From JTS-RE37 sp041744575 (GTDB lineage: Bacteria > Bacteroidota > Bacteroidia > Flavobacteriales > Flavobacteriaceae): a stretch of DNA of 64,000 nucleotides. Within the stretch, counting starts at the first letter, position 1. Every line of letters starts with the position of its first letter. The notes below the pieces were generated by a model that saw only the letters and a list, made by a program, of their open reading frames with translations, was not told where the DNA came from and did not search any database. Position numbers and translations under genes: made by a program. This document shows, piece after piece, positions 35,699 through 45,139 of this stretch. Location: NCBI GenBank assembly GCA_041744575.1, contig JBGTKP010000049.1, positions 62,001-126,000 of the forward strand, in the 5' to 3' direction.

Positions 35699-36067
35699 CT
35701 ATGGTTTCTTCTCCGGTTTCAGGATGAGGGCCGCAGGATATTTCTTACGGACTTCAAGGAACTCACGTTCTGCTTCCATCTTGGTTCTGAATTGCCCGAG
35801 CTGTACCCTGTAAGTCGGGGAATCGAAAACGATTTTTGAAAACCAATTTGGGAAATCAACACCGACCTCCGACTTTAGTTTTTCTGCCTCTGCATATGTG
35901 CCAAATCCTACCTGTATGGTGTAAAATTCAGCGGTTGAACTCACCGATTTGTACAGCGCGAGAAGTTCCGTGATTTTATCATCCTGAACGAGGGTAATAC
36001 GTCCGCTCTGGGCTGGAAGTATATAGTGTAAACCAGTTATGAATATTATGGGTAGGAGCCTTTTCAT
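35699..36067 (-). CDS. Exported SPOR-domain protein
   Basis: The 122-residue protein has a signal peptide (MKRLLPIIFITGLHYILPAQ) and one SPOR domain from about residue 45 to the end (FYTIQVGFGTYAEAEKLK; YRVQLGQFRTKMEAEREFL). SPOR domains bind peptidoglycan stripped of stem peptides, usually at the septum. It is small, with no other domain, so it may be a periplasmic accessory factor. It is divergent from the act operon, sharing a 234-base upstream region. Confidence 0.88.
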   Translation of the reverse strand: MKRLLPIIFITGLHYILPAQSGRITLVQDDKITELLALYKSVSSTAEFYTIQVGFGTYAEAEKLKSEVGVDFPNWFSKIVFDSPTYRVQLGQFRTKMEAEREFLEVRKKYPAALILKPEKKP

Positions 36068-36101
36068 TTTATTTACTGAATGAGTGTATGTATGAGTCCA
36101 A

Positions 36102-36109
36102 CAAAGGTA
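36102..36109 (-). promoter_or_regulatory. Putative -7 element for the SPOR gene
   Basis: The minus strand reads TACCTTTG, an exact TAnnTTTG match, 35 bases before the ATG. No TTG occurs at the expected spacing. Confidence 0.4.
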
Positions 36110-36186
36110 ATTTTTTACCTCAGAATCTAGGCTTTCCGGCTTTATTTAGAATTGGTATAAATTATAAATTATCAATCCTTTAACAT

Positions 36187-36216
36187 TTCCAAAATAAAGT
36201 CTATGTCGTATTTTTG
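36187..36216 (+). promoter_or_regulatory. Probable promoter of the act-cox respiratory operon
   Basis: TTC (36187-36189, one mismatch to TTG), exactly 19 bases, then TATTTTTG (36209-36216), a perfect -7 element. Transcription from about 36223 would leave a leader of about 80 bases before the actA ATG. Confidence 0.55.
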
Positions 36217-36301
36217 TCCTCAATTTGAGCCACGATAAGCCAGCGCAATTCACCAAATTTACGGAAGTATCGTGCAAAATTTCGACAGAAATAATTCAAG
36301 T

Positions 36302-37699
36302 ATGAAAAAGGTTCCGTACCGCGATCAATTTTCTAAATATTTTGGCTTTTGTTTTGTAGTTTTCCTACTCTTTTCCAACCCCCTTTTATCACAAGAAGAA
36401 CCTGCTGCGCCGGAAGCGGAAGCTACTGAAGCTTCTGAAATTGCCACCGAGACCTCCGAAGGCTCCGGTGATCTTGTCAAAGGGAAACAACTTTTTACTC
36501 AGAACTGTGCTTCCTGCCATGCCCTGGAGCGAAAGATGACGGGCCCTGCCCTTGCCAATGTAGAGGCCCGACTTGCTGAAACCGAAGGACTGAACAAGGA
36601 ATGGCTTTATACATGGATAAAAAACAGCCCGGGCATGATCGCATCCGGCGATTCCTACGCCAATAAGATTTACAATGAATACAATAAGACAGCGATGACT
36701 GCTTTTCCAACGCTGTCCAATGAAGATATAGACAACATCCTGGCCTACACCGCCGCCCCCCCGAAAGCCGCAGGTCCGGTGACTGCTGCAGGGACAGTTG
36801 CAACTCCGGGTGCCGGAGGAGAAAGTTCCGGAATTTCCAATGAAATAATCCTCCTGGCCCTGGCCCTGGTTTTTGGTCTTCTGGTGATCATGCTCTTCCT
36901 GGTCAACAAAACTCTGATACGTATAGCCGCCGCAAGCGGGATTGTGATCGAGAAAGAAAAAGCGGTTACCCGGACGCCTATCTGGAAAGCATTCGCTCAA
37001 AACCAATTTCTGGTTTTGGTCACTGTCGTCTTCCTCATCCTCGCCAGTGGCTATTATGCCTACGGCTGGATGATGCAAGTTGGACTGGATCAGGGCTACC
37101 AGCCAATACAGCCTATCCATTATTCGCACAAAATACACGCAGGGGACAATAAGATTGAATGTAAATATTGCCATTCTTCAGCAAGGGTATCCAAAACTTC
37201 CGGTATCCCGGCATTGAATGTTTGTATGAATTGTCACAAATCGATATATGAATACACCGGGAATCCCGAAGGGCCGAATTCGGAAGATATAGCGAATGGT
37301 TATACCAACGAGTTTTATACAGCGGAAATCAAAAAATTATACAAAGCGGTGGGCTGGGATGAGGAAAACCAGAAATATACCGGAGAGTCACAACCTGTTT
37401 CATGGGTACGGATCCATCAATTACCGGACTTTGCCTACTTCAATCACTCCCAGCACGTTTCTGTAGCAGGGCTGGAATGTCAGACCTGCCATGGTCCTGT
37501 AGAAGAAATGGAGGTAATGTATCAGTTCTCTCCGCTTACTATGGGCTGGTGTGTCAATTGTCACCGGGAGACCAACGTGAAAATTGAGGGCAATGAATAC
37601 TACGAGAAAATACATGAAGCCTTGTCGAAAAAATATGGCGTAGCAGAGCTTACGGCAGAGCAGATGGGCGGACTCGAATGCGGAAAGTGCCACTATTAA
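36302..37699 (+). CDS. actA: Alternative complex III subunit ActA, multihaem cytochrome c with six haem sites
   Basis: The 465-residue protein has a signal peptide followed by a monohaem cytochrome c domain (CASCH at residues 69-73). A Pro/Ala-rich linker, two membrane helices (about residues 180-205 and 235-260) and a cytochrome c3-like domain follow. The latter has five more CxxCH sites: CKYCH (from residue 287), CMNCH, CQTCH, CVNCH and CGKCH at the C-terminus. ActA relays electrons from quinol oxidation to the oxygen reductase. Described ActA proteins carry five haems, so the N-terminal monohaem domain looks like an addition. The ATG at 36302 is preferred over GTG at 36272 because the signal peptide starts there. 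It is the first gene of the operon, 23 bases before actB. Confidence 0.93.
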   Translation: MKKVPYRDQFSKYFGFCFVVFLLFSNPLLSQEEPAAPEAEATEASEIATETSEGSGDLVKGKQLFTQNCASCHALERKMTGPALANVEARLAETEGLNKEWLYTWIKNSPGMIASGDSYANKIYNEYNKTAMTAFPTLSNEDIDNILAYTAAPPKAAGPVTAAGTVATPGAGGESSGISNEIILLALALVFGLLVIMLFLVNKTLIRIAAASGIVIEKEKAVTRTPIWKAFAQNQFLVLVTVVFLILASGYYAYGWMMQVGLDQGYQPIQPIHYSHKIHAGDNKIECKYCHSSARVSKTSGIPALNVCMNCHKSIYEYTGNPEGPNSEDIANGYTNEFYTAEIKKLYKAVGWDEENQKYTGESQPVSWVRIHQLPDFAYFNHSQHVSVAGLECQTCHGPVEEMEVMYQFSPLTMGWCVNCHRETNVKIEGNEYYEKIHEALSKKYGVAELTAEQMGGLECGKCHY

Positions 37700-37722
37700 T
37701 AAGATAATTTCAGATAAATCGT

Positions 37723-40700
37723 ATGGCATCAAATAAAAAATATTGGAAGAGCGAGGCGGAACTGGTCCCGGATAATTCCATTATTGAGAGGCTGAAACAA
37801 CGTGAATTTGCGGAAGAAATTCCGGTAGACGAATTCCTTGGGGATAAAGGCAAACTCTCCGCAAGTACTACCAACCGGCGGGATTTTTTAAAGTATCTTG
37901 GGTTCAGTACGGCTGCAGCCACCATGGCTGCCTGTGAAGGACCGGTTCATAAATCCATTCCCTATGTGGTGCAACCCGAGCGAATTATCCCGGGGATCGC
38001 CAATTATTACGCGACCACCATGGCCAATGGCTTTGACTTTGCGAGTATCCTTGTGAAAACAAGGGAAGGAAGGCCCATAAAAATTGAAAATAATGCTGAA
38101 GCACGCATCGGAGGCGGTGCGAATGCAAGAGTTCAGGCTTCCGTTCTTTCCCTTTATGACAGTACAAGACTTCAGGGACCTTTGGGACAGGGGGAACCAG
38201 TGGAATGGGCTGCACTTGATGCTGCTGCGAAAGCCAAACTAGGATCACTTAGGGGTAGTGCCAAACAGATCGCCTTGCTTACCCAGACCTATGCCAGTCC
38301 GTCAATGTCACGCCTTATCGGTGATTTCCGGAGCAATTTCGGAAATGTCACCCATGTCACCTATGATGCTATTTCCGAAGACGCAGCGCTTTCCGCATTT
38401 GAGGCAAGATATGGGGAACGGGCTCTGGCGACCTATGATTTTGAAAAAGCGAGCCTTATTATCTCCTTTGGCGCAGATTTCCTGGGAGACTGGCAGGGCG
38501 GAGGATTCGACAAGGGTTATGCCGCAGGCCGTGTCCCCGGGAATGGAAAAATGTCGAAACACGTACAGTTTGAGTCCAATATGTCTCTCACAGGTGCGAA
38601 TGCTGATACCAGGATTCCTATGAGTCCAACCCACCAGAAGATCGCCCTGGCAAAATTATATGGCAAATTAAACGGAACCTCCGTTGGTGGTGAACTTCCG
38701 GAGGCTGTTGAAAGGAGACTGGATTCACTCGTAGGGAGTATCGCTCAGAACAAAGGGGCCGCAGTGGTCATTACCGGACTAGAAGATGTCAATGCGCAAT
38801 CAGTGGCTCTTTCAATCAATGAACTTCTTGGAAGCCAGGCCTGTGATCCGACCGTACCAAGGTATGTTCGACAGGGAAATATCAAGGCAGTCAATAAACT
38901 TATTGCTGATATGAACGCGGGCAATATTGGCGCACTCATCATAGATGGAGTCAATCCCATGTACAGCCTTCCCGATCCGGCTGCTTTTCTCAAAGGGATG
39001 GAAAAGGTTGATTTTTCGGTTACTTTTTCTCAAAACTGGAATGAAACAACAGCAGTTACTGATTATGCGGGAGCCTCGAATCACTATCTTGAATCCTGGG
39101 GAGATCTGCAGATGCAGAAAGGACATTACAGCCTGATGCAGCCGACCATCCGGGAATTATTCGATACAAGGCAGTTTCAAACCAGCCTGTTACAGTGGAT
39201 AGGCAGTGATCAAACGTACTACCAATACATAAGAACCACCTGGCAAGCCGGTATCCTTAACGAGGGTGACTGGAACAAGGCACTTCAGGATGGGGTATAT
39301 TCAGGGACAGGGAATCCTGCCATGAGCCCGGAACCTGGCGCAACTGCTGGAGCGGTCGATACCACCGACCCTGCCATTGCTGCCCCTTCGGCAACTGATA
39401 AGGAACCCGCGGAATCCTCAGAAGTGAAGGCTGAGGCTGCAGTTATAGATATCGCTTCCGCCATAAGAAATCTGGCAGCTTCCTCGGCCAAAGGGATGGA
39501 ACTCGTCCTATATTCCAAAATAGGGATGGGAGACGGACAACAGGCCAATAATCCATGGTTGCAGGAATTTCCGGATCCGATGACACGGGTCTCATGGGAT
39601 AATTATATTACCATTTCCAAAGCGGACGCCGCAAAAGGGGGATTTGAAAATGAACATGTGGCCAACGGCGGTCTGGACGGCAGCTATGCCAACCTCACTG
39701 TGAATGGGGTCGCCCTGAACAAGGTGCCGGTAATTATTCAACCGGGGCAGGCCGAAGGAACTATAGGTCTAGCACTTGGTTACGGCCGTGATACGGGAAT
39801 GAAGGAAGAGATGAAATCGGGAGTGAATGCCTTTCCTCTTTATCAGAACTTTTCAAACATCCAAAACGTTTCGCTTGAAAAAGCCGGGGGCATGCATGAG
39901 TTTGCATGTATACAGCTTCATAATACGTTGATGGGAAGAGGGGATATTATCAGGGAGACGACCCTCGAAATATTCAATACCAAAGATCACACGGAATGGA
40001 ATCATGTGCCACAGGTTTCCCTGAATCACAGGGAGGTCCCTGCCACTACTGTTGACCTTTGGGCTGGTTTCGACCGTTCTATTGGCCATCACTTTAACAT
40101 GTCCATAGATCTTAACACCTGTACCGGATGCGGAGCATGTGTTATCGCATGCCATGCAGAAAACAATGTTCCGGTGGTAGGAAAGACCGAGGTTCGGAAG
40201 TCCAGGGATATGCACTGGTTGCGCATTGACAGGTATTATTCTTCGGAAGACACCTTTGAAGGAGACAACGCCAAAAAGGATGACCTGTCCGGTCCGATAG
40301 ATTCCAAGTTCGGCTTTGAGGAAATGGAAGACCCCTCTGCAAATCCGCAGGTGGCGTTTCAACCAGTAATGTGCCAGCATTGCAATCACGCTCCCTGTGA
40401 AACCGTTTGCCCCGTCGCGGCAACCTCACACAGCCGTCAGGGTCAGAACCACATGGCATACAACCGTTGTGTCGGTACCAGGTATTGCGCAAATAACTGC
40501 CCGTATAAAGTCAGACGTTTTAACTGGTTTTTATACAATAACAATGATGAGTTCGACTACCATATGAATAACGATCTCGGAAAGATGGTCATCAATCCGG
40601 ACGTGAATGTCCGATCCCGTGGTGTTATGGAAAAATGCTCCATGTGTATTCAAATGACCCAGAAAACGATTCTCGATGCCAAGAGGGATGGCAGGGTGAT

Positions 40701-40896
40701 CAAGGATGGCGAATTTCAGACCGCCTGCTCCAATGCCTGCAATACCGGTGCCATCGTTTTCGGGGATATCAATGATGAGGAAAGCAGGATCGCTGAATTA
40801 AAAGAGAGTGATCGGATGTACCATTTATTGGAAAGTGTCGGGACAAAACCCAACGTATTCTACCACGTGAAAGTTAGAAATACAGACCAGGCATAA
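37723..40896 (+). CDS. actB: Alternative complex III subunit ActB (molybdopterin-oxidoreductase-like iron-sulfur protein)
   Basis: The 1057-residue protein is the iron-sulfur subunit of the complex. A twin-arginine-like signal (TNRRDFLKYLGF) around residues 48-60 runs into a lipobox-like ATMAAC, so the mature protein may be lipid-anchored. A molybdopterin-oxidoreductase-like domain without an evident cofactor cysteine comes first. An Ala/Pro/Glu-rich insert follows at about residues 535-575. The ferredoxin-like domain carries four cysteine groups: CTGCGACVIAC (from residue 800), CQHCNHAPCETVC, CVGTRYCANNC and CSMCIQM with CSNAC. These hold three or four Fe-S clusters that wire ActC to the haems. 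Confidence 0.95.
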   Translation: MASNKKYWKSEAELVPDNSIIERLKQREFAEEIPVDEFLGDKGKLSASTTNRRDFLKYLGFSTAAATMAACEGPVHKSIPYVVQPERIIPGIANYYATTMANGFDFASILVKTREGRPIKIENNAEARIGGGANARVQASVLSLYDSTRLQGPLGQGEPVEWAALDAAAKAKLGSLRGSAKQIALLTQTYASPSMSRLIGDFRSNFGNVTHVTYDAISEDAALSAFEARYGERALATYDFEKASLIISFGADFLGDWQGGGFDKGYAAGRVPGNGKMSKHVQFESNMSLTGANADTRIPMSPTHQKIALAKLYGKLNGTSVGGELPEAVERRLDSLVGSIAQNKGAAVVITGLEDVNAQSVALSINELLGSQACDPTVPRYVRQGNIKAVNKLIADMNAGNIGALIIDGVNPMYSLPDPAAFLKGMEKVDFSVTFSQNWNETTAVTDYAGASNHYLESWGDLQMQKGHYSLMQPTIRELFDTRQFQTSLLQWIGSDQTYYQYIRTTWQAGILNEGDWNKALQDGVYSGTGNPAMSPEPGATAGAVDTTDPAIAAPSATDKEPAESSEVKAEAAVIDIASAIRNLAASSAKGMELVLYSKIGMGDGQQANNPWLQEFPDPMTRVSWDNYITISKADAAKGGFENEHVANGGLDGSYANLTVNGVALNKVPVIIQPGQAEGTIGLALGYGRDTGMKEEMKSGVNAFPLYQNFSNIQNVSLEKAGGMHEFACIQLHNTLMGRGDIIRETTLEIFNTKDHTEWNHVPQVSLNHREVPATTVDLWAGFDRSIGHHFNMSIDLNTCTGCGACVIACHAENNVPVVGKTEVRKSRDMHWLRIDRYYSSEDTFEGDNAKKDDLSGPIDSKFGFEEMEDPSANPQVAFQPVMCQHCNHAPCETVCPVAATSHSRQGQNHMAYNRCVGTRYCANNCPYKVRRFNWFLYNNNDEFDYHMNNDLGKMVINPDVNVRSRGVMEKCSMCIQMTQKTILDAKRDGRVIKDGEFQTACSNACNTGAIVFGDINDEESRIAELKESDRMYHLLESVGTKPNVFYHVKVRNTDQA

Positions 40897-40928
40897 GCGT
40901 AAAATGAACCTATCAATAATAAAAATTT

Positions 40929-42665
40929 ATGGCGTCGCATTACGAAGCACCAATACGTAAACCCTTAATTCTCGGAGACAAAGGCTACCATGAGGTTTCG
41001 GTAGATATTGCGGCTCCTGTTGAAGGAAGGGCCAACAGGCAATGGTGGATAGTTTTTTCCATTGCGCTTGCGGCATTTCTCTGGGGTATCGGTTGTATCA
41101 TTTATACCATCAGCACAGGAATTGGCACCTGGGGTTTGAATAAAACCGTCGGATGGGCCTGGGACATCACCAATTTCGTATGGTGGGTGGGAATTGGCCA
41201 CGCCGGCACACTCATCTCTGCCGTACTCTTGCTTTTCAGGCAAAAATGGAGAATGGGGATCAACCGTTCTGCTGAGGCTATGACCATTTTCTCAGTGATA
41301 CAGGCCGGATTGTTTCCTATCATTCACATGGGTCGGCCCTGGGTAGGTTATTGGGTATTACCCATTCCGAACCAGCTGGGTTCCGTATGGCCGAACTTCA
41401 ATTCCCCTTTGTTATGGGACGTTTTCGCCATCTCAACTTATTTGTCCGTTTCCCTGGTTTTCTGGTGGACAGGACTCCTCCCTGATTTTGCCATGATACG
41501 GGACAGGGCAGTGAAGCCTTTTCAGAAAAAAATCTACGGGATAGTCAGTTTTGGATGGACGGGTCGTGCCAAAGACTGGCAGCGTTTTGAGGAAGTATCC
41601 CTGGTTCTGGCTGGGTTGGCAACTCCTCTTGTACTTTCGGTGCACACCATCGTATCTTTTGACTTTGCGACTTCTGTCATCCCGGGCTGGCACACTACCA
41701 TTTTCCCGCCATACTTTGTTGCCGGGGCCATATTTTCGGGTTTCGCCATGGTTCAGACGTTGCTGATCATCATGCGGAAAGTCTGCAGGCTCGAGTCTTA
41801 TATCACCGTTCAGCACATAGAGTTGATGAACATTGTCATCATGATCACCGGATCGATAGTGGGGTGCGCTTATATTACGGAACTTTTTATATCCTGGTAC
41901 TCGGGAGTGGAATATGAGCAGTACGCTTTCCTGAACAGGGCCACCGGACCCTACTGGTGGGCTTACCTTTTTATGATGAGTTGCAATGTGGTTTCCCCAC
42001 AGGTGATGTGGTTTAAAAAGATTCGCACAAGTATTGTAGTTTCGTTTATTATCTCCATTGTAGTTAATGTCGGGATGTGGTTCGAAAGGTTTGTGATCAT
42101 TGTGACCTCCCTGCACCGCGACTACCTTCCGTCGTCATGGACCATGTTTTCACCCACTTTTGTTGATATCGGGATCTTTATAGGAACGGTAGGTTTTTTC
42201 TTTGTCCTTTTCCTTTTATATTCAAGAACCTTTCCTGTCATAGCGCAGGCGGAAGTTAAATCGATCCTCAAATCCTCAGGAGAACGTTATAAGAGGTTAC
42301 GCGCGGCCGGGCTCCCGCTTTACCCTGTCGGCAGTCCGATCGGGGGAGCTACAACAATGAACACGGTTATTATTGAAAAGGAACCACCGCCGGTTAGTCA
42401 GAAGGCGGAAGTGTCCACCCTGTTGGATGCGGTCGGTGTTTTTGATGCCAGTAGCCAGCGTCCGGACAACCTGAAAAAGGTCAAAGGGATCGGGCCGCAG
42501 ATGGAACAAACGCTGAACCGGATCGGGATATATACTTTTGCACAGGTGAGCCGTATGACCGCAAGGGAGTATGAACTCCTGGATACGATCACCGGGTCCT
42601 TCCCAGGGAGGGCCCAGAGGGATGATTGGGCCGGACAGGCGCAACAACTAAATTCTAACAGCTGA
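40929..42665 (+). CDS. actC: Alternative complex III subunit ActC (NrfD-like) with C-terminal helix-hairpin-helix module
   Basis: Residues 1 to about 450 are a polytopic NrfD/PsrC-like membrane protein with about ten helices, the quinol-oxidising subunit (HAGTLISAVLLLFRQKW; WFERFVIIVTSLHRDYLPS). It normally ends soon after. Here the protein continues to 578 residues. A linker leads into a compact module from residue 514 (bases 42468-42662): NLKKVKGIGPQMEQTLNRIG, then IYTFAQVSRMTAREYELLDT and FPGRAQRDDW. This is a helix-hairpin-helix fold of the kind fused, as I recall, to NuoE and L21 in alphaproteobacteria. It is expected on the cytoplasmic face. Its purpose is unknown. The stop is five bases before actD. 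Confidence 0.94.
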   Translation: MASHYEAPIRKPLILGDKGYHEVSVDIAAPVEGRANRQWWIVFSIALAAFLWGIGCIIYTISTGIGTWGLNKTVGWAWDITNFVWWVGIGHAGTLISAVLLLFRQKWRMGINRSAEAMTIFSVIQAGLFPIIHMGRPWVGYWVLPIPNQLGSVWPNFNSPLLWDVFAISTYLSVSLVFWWTGLLPDFAMIRDRAVKPFQKKIYGIVSFGWTGRAKDWQRFEEVSLVLAGLATPLVLSVHTIVSFDFATSVIPGWHTTIFPPYFVAGAIFSGFAMVQTLLIIMRKVCRLESYITVQHIELMNIVIMITGSIVGCAYITELFISWYSGVEYEQYAFLNRATGPYWWAYLFMMSCNVVSPQVMWFKKIRTSIVVSFIISIVVNVGMWFERFVIIVTSLHRDYLPSSWTMFSPTFVDIGIFIGTVGFFFVLFLLYSRTFPVIAQAEVKSILKSSGERYKRLRAAGLPLYPVGSPIGGATTMNTVIIEKEPPPVSQKAEVSTLLDAVGVFDASSQRPDNLKKVKGIGPQMEQTLNRIGIYTFAQVSRMTAREYELLDTITGSFPGRAQRDDWAGQAQQLNSNS

Positions 42666-42670
42666 GAACT

Positions 42671-43192
42671 ATGGCAACTAAAGTTATGCATGCCTATTAC
42701 AATGATGATGATGTGCTGATGCACGCCGTCAAAAAAGTAAAGGCAGCCAGATACCACATAGAGGAGGTATATTGCCCTTTTCCGGTTCACGGACTGGACA
42801 AGGCCATGGGGCTGGCACCGACCAGGATCGCCATCACCTCGTTCATGTACGGCTGTCTTGGTCTGACCGTTTCGATTGTGATGATGAATTACATCATGAA
42901 TGTCGACTGGCCTCAGGACATTGGGGGAAAACCAAGTTTCAGCTATATTGAGAACATGCCGGCATTTGTGCCTATTATGTTCGAGATGACCGTATTTTTC
43001 GCGGCCCACCTGATGGTGATCACTTTTTATCTGAGGAGCAGATTATGGCCATTTAAGGCCGCAGAAAATCCGGACCGCAGGACAACAGATGATCATTTTG
43101 TGATGGAAATAGGCGTGCATGACGACGAGGTTGTGCTTAGGGATTTACTTTTGGATACAGGTGCAATTGAAATCAATGTTACAGAAAAGTAG
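42671..43192 (+). CDS. actD: Alternative complex III subunit ActD (DUF3341)
   Basis: The 173-residue protein is typical of DUF3341. A cytoplasmic N-terminal domain (MATKVMHAYYNDDDVLMHAV) is followed by two membrane helices (about residues 55-80 and 100-125, LGLTVSIVMMNYIM and VPIMFEMTVFFAAHLMVI) and a short acidic tail. ActD is a structural membrane subunit with no cofactor. It is five bases from actC and ten from actE. Confidence 0.93.
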   Translation: MATKVMHAYYNDDDVLMHAVKKVKAARYHIEEVYCPFPVHGLDKAMGLAPTRIAITSFMYGCLGLTVSIVMMNYIMNVDWPQDIGGKPSFSYIENMPAFVPIMFEMTVFFAAHLMVITFYLRSRLWPFKAAENPDRRTTDDHFVMEIGVHDDEVVLRDLLLDTGAIEINVTEK

Positions 43193-43202
43193 TCAAGTTG
43201 GT

Positions 43203-43763
43203 ATGAAGAATTTAAGCAAGCTGGGTAGTGTCTTCGCAATCTTATTGCTGGCAGCTTCCTGTAAAAATGACAATAGCCCCAACTATCAATACATGCCCAA
43301 CATGTATGAGCCGGTGGGGTATGAAACCTACGGGGAAGTTGATTTTCTCCCGCAGGGGATGGAAGCCATGCAGCCTGCGGAAAATACCATTCCCAGGGGC
43401 TATGTTCCCTATACTTTTACGAATGATCCTGAAGGGAAGGAACTGGCCAGACTGGAGGCCAGTCCGTTAGATTCTCTGAATACTGAGAACCATCTGGCTG
43501 AAGGTGGACAACTTTATACCATTTACTGTGCGCTTTGCCATGGAGATAAGGGAGACGGTCAAGGGATTTTGGTAACCAGGGAAAAGATCCTCGGGGTACC
43601 AAATTATTCGGATACGGCCAGAAACATTACCGCCGGCAGTACCTATCATACAATTTATTACGGACTGAACGCCATGGGTTCCTATGCGGGTCAGATGGAT
43701 CATGACGAAAGGTGGAAGGTATCGGAATATGTTATGAAACTGAAGCAGGACTTAACAAAATAA
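43203..43763 (+). CDS. actE: Alternative complex III subunit ActE, monohaem cytochrome c lipoprotein
   Basis: The 186-residue periplasmic cytochrome c begins with a lipoprotein signal, MKNLSKLGSVFAILLLAASC, with lipidated Cys20. One haem site, CALCH, is at residues 109-113, and methionines near residue 160-167 (NAMGSYAGQM) are candidate axial ligands. The long open frame from 43119 overlaps actD and lacks a signal at its start, so the ATG at 43203 is chosen. ActE probably delivers electrons from ActA to the oxidase or to a soluble cytochrome. Confidence 0.94.
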   Translation: MKNLSKLGSVFAILLLAASCKNDNSPNYQYMPNMYEPVGYETYGEVDFLPQGMEAMQPAENTIPRGYVPYTFTNDPEGKELARLEASPLDSLNTENHLAEGGQLYTIYCALCHGDKGDGQGILVTREKILGVPNYSDTARNITAGSTYHTIYYGLNAMGSYAGQMDHDERWKVSEYVMKLKQDLTK

Positions 43764-43777
43764 TAGATCAACAGCAT

Positions 43778-45109
43778 ATGTACACTATTTCAAACAGGCT
43801 AAAGACAGGCTCCATCATCCTGATGATCGTGGGATTGCTCGGAATGGCATATGGATTCATTACCATGCCGGCAAACGCCGAAGAAGCCAGGGAGATGGTG
43901 GCTGCACACGGAGAAGGACATGGAAATACACAGGAGGAAGAAATGACGACCGATCATGAAGGTGGAGCGCATGCGTCGATAGCAGAGGGTGGCGAACACA
44001 ATGCAGAACATGATGAACATCTTTTGCATCAGTTGCAGAACCGGCCATGGTCAGCCATATATGTAGCCGCTTTCTTTTTCTTCATGATCGCCCTGGGTTC
44101 CCTCGCTTTTTATGCCGTGCAACGTGCGGCGCAGGCGGGCTGGTCGCCTTTGTTATTCCGTGTGATGGAAGGCATAACCGCCTATCTTGTCCCTGGAGGC
44201 ATTATCGTATTCCTGTTGTTGGTCCTTTCCGTTTTACATATGAATCATATGTTCCCCTGGATGGACCCGGAAGTCATGGCCCATGACGAATTACTTCAGA
44301 ATAAATCCGGGTACCTGAATCCAACTTTTTTCCTGATACGCGCTGTCATTTTCCTGGGAGGCTGGATCCTCTACCGGGAATATTCCAGAAAATTTTCGCT
44401 GGCCCAGGACGAAGCAGATGACAACAGATTCTTCAAGAAGAATTTCAGAATATCCGCGGCTTTTCTGGTTTTCTACCTCGTTTCTGAGTCCATCATGTCC
44501 TGGGATTGGATTATGAGTGTCGATCCTCACTGGTTCAGCACTCTGTTCGGCTGGTACCTTTTTGCCAGTATGTTTGTTTCCGGGATTACGGTTATCTCAA
44601 TGGTAACGATTTACCTGAAATCAAGGGGATACCTGCCGGATGTCAATAACAGCCATATCCATGACCTGGCGAAATTTATGTTTGGGATCAGTATTTTCTG
44701 GACCTACCTCTGGTTTGGTCAGTTCATGCTCATCTGGTACGCAAACATCCCGGAAGAAGTCACTTATTTTGTCACCAGGATCGAAGATTACAGGCTTCCC
44801 TTTTTCGGAATGGTTGTCATGAACTTTGTCTTTCCGCTCCTCATGCTGATGAACAGTGACTACAAGCGGGTAAATTGGTTTGTAATCATGGCGGGAATTG
44901 TGATCCTTTGCGGGCATTATCTGGACATATTCAATATGATCATGCCGGGGACAGTAGGAGATCAGTGGTTTATAGGCATCCCGGAAATCGGGGCCATTCT
45001 GTTTTTTGCCGGCCTCTTTATATTTTGGGTATTCCGGGCATTGGCGATGGCACCATTGCAGGTAACCAGAAATCCCTTTGTAGAGGAAAGCAGGCAATTT
45101 CATTATTAG
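43778..45109 (+). CDS. actF: Alternative complex III subunit ActF (NrfD-like membrane protein)
   Basis: The 443-residue membrane protein has about ten helices and is related to ActC but lacks quinone-site features. It starts MYTISNRLKTGSIILMIVGL; the in-frame start at 43712 would overlap actE. Between helices 1 and 2 is a loop of about 55 residues rich in His, Glu and Asp (EGHGNTQEEEMTTDHEGGAH, then HNAEHDEHLLH). It could bind metal or protons, but no function is known. It is 14 bases after actE and 30 bases before coxB. Confidence 0.93.
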   Translation: MYTISNRLKTGSIILMIVGLLGMAYGFITMPANAEEAREMVAAHGEGHGNTQEEEMTTDHEGGAHASIAEGGEHNAEHDEHLLHQLQNRPWSAIYVAAFFFFMIALGSLAFYAVQRAAQAGWSPLLFRVMEGITAYLVPGGIIVFLLLVLSVLHMNHMFPWMDPEVMAHDELLQNKSGYLNPTFFLIRAVIFLGGWILYREYSRKFSLAQDEADDNRFFKKNFRISAAFLVFYLVSESIMSWDWIMSVDPHWFSTLFGWYLFASMFVSGITVISMVTIYLKSRGYLPDVNNSHIHDLAKFMFGISIFWTYLWFGQFMLIWYANIPEEVTYFVTRIEDYRLPFFGMVVMNFVFPLLMLMNSDYKRVNWFVIMAGIVILCGHYLDIFNMIMPGTVGDQWFIGIPEIGAILFFAGLFIFWVFRALAMAPLQVTRNPFVEESRQFHY

Positions 45110-45139
45110 AAAGATTAAAGTAAAATACCAGTTCATACG

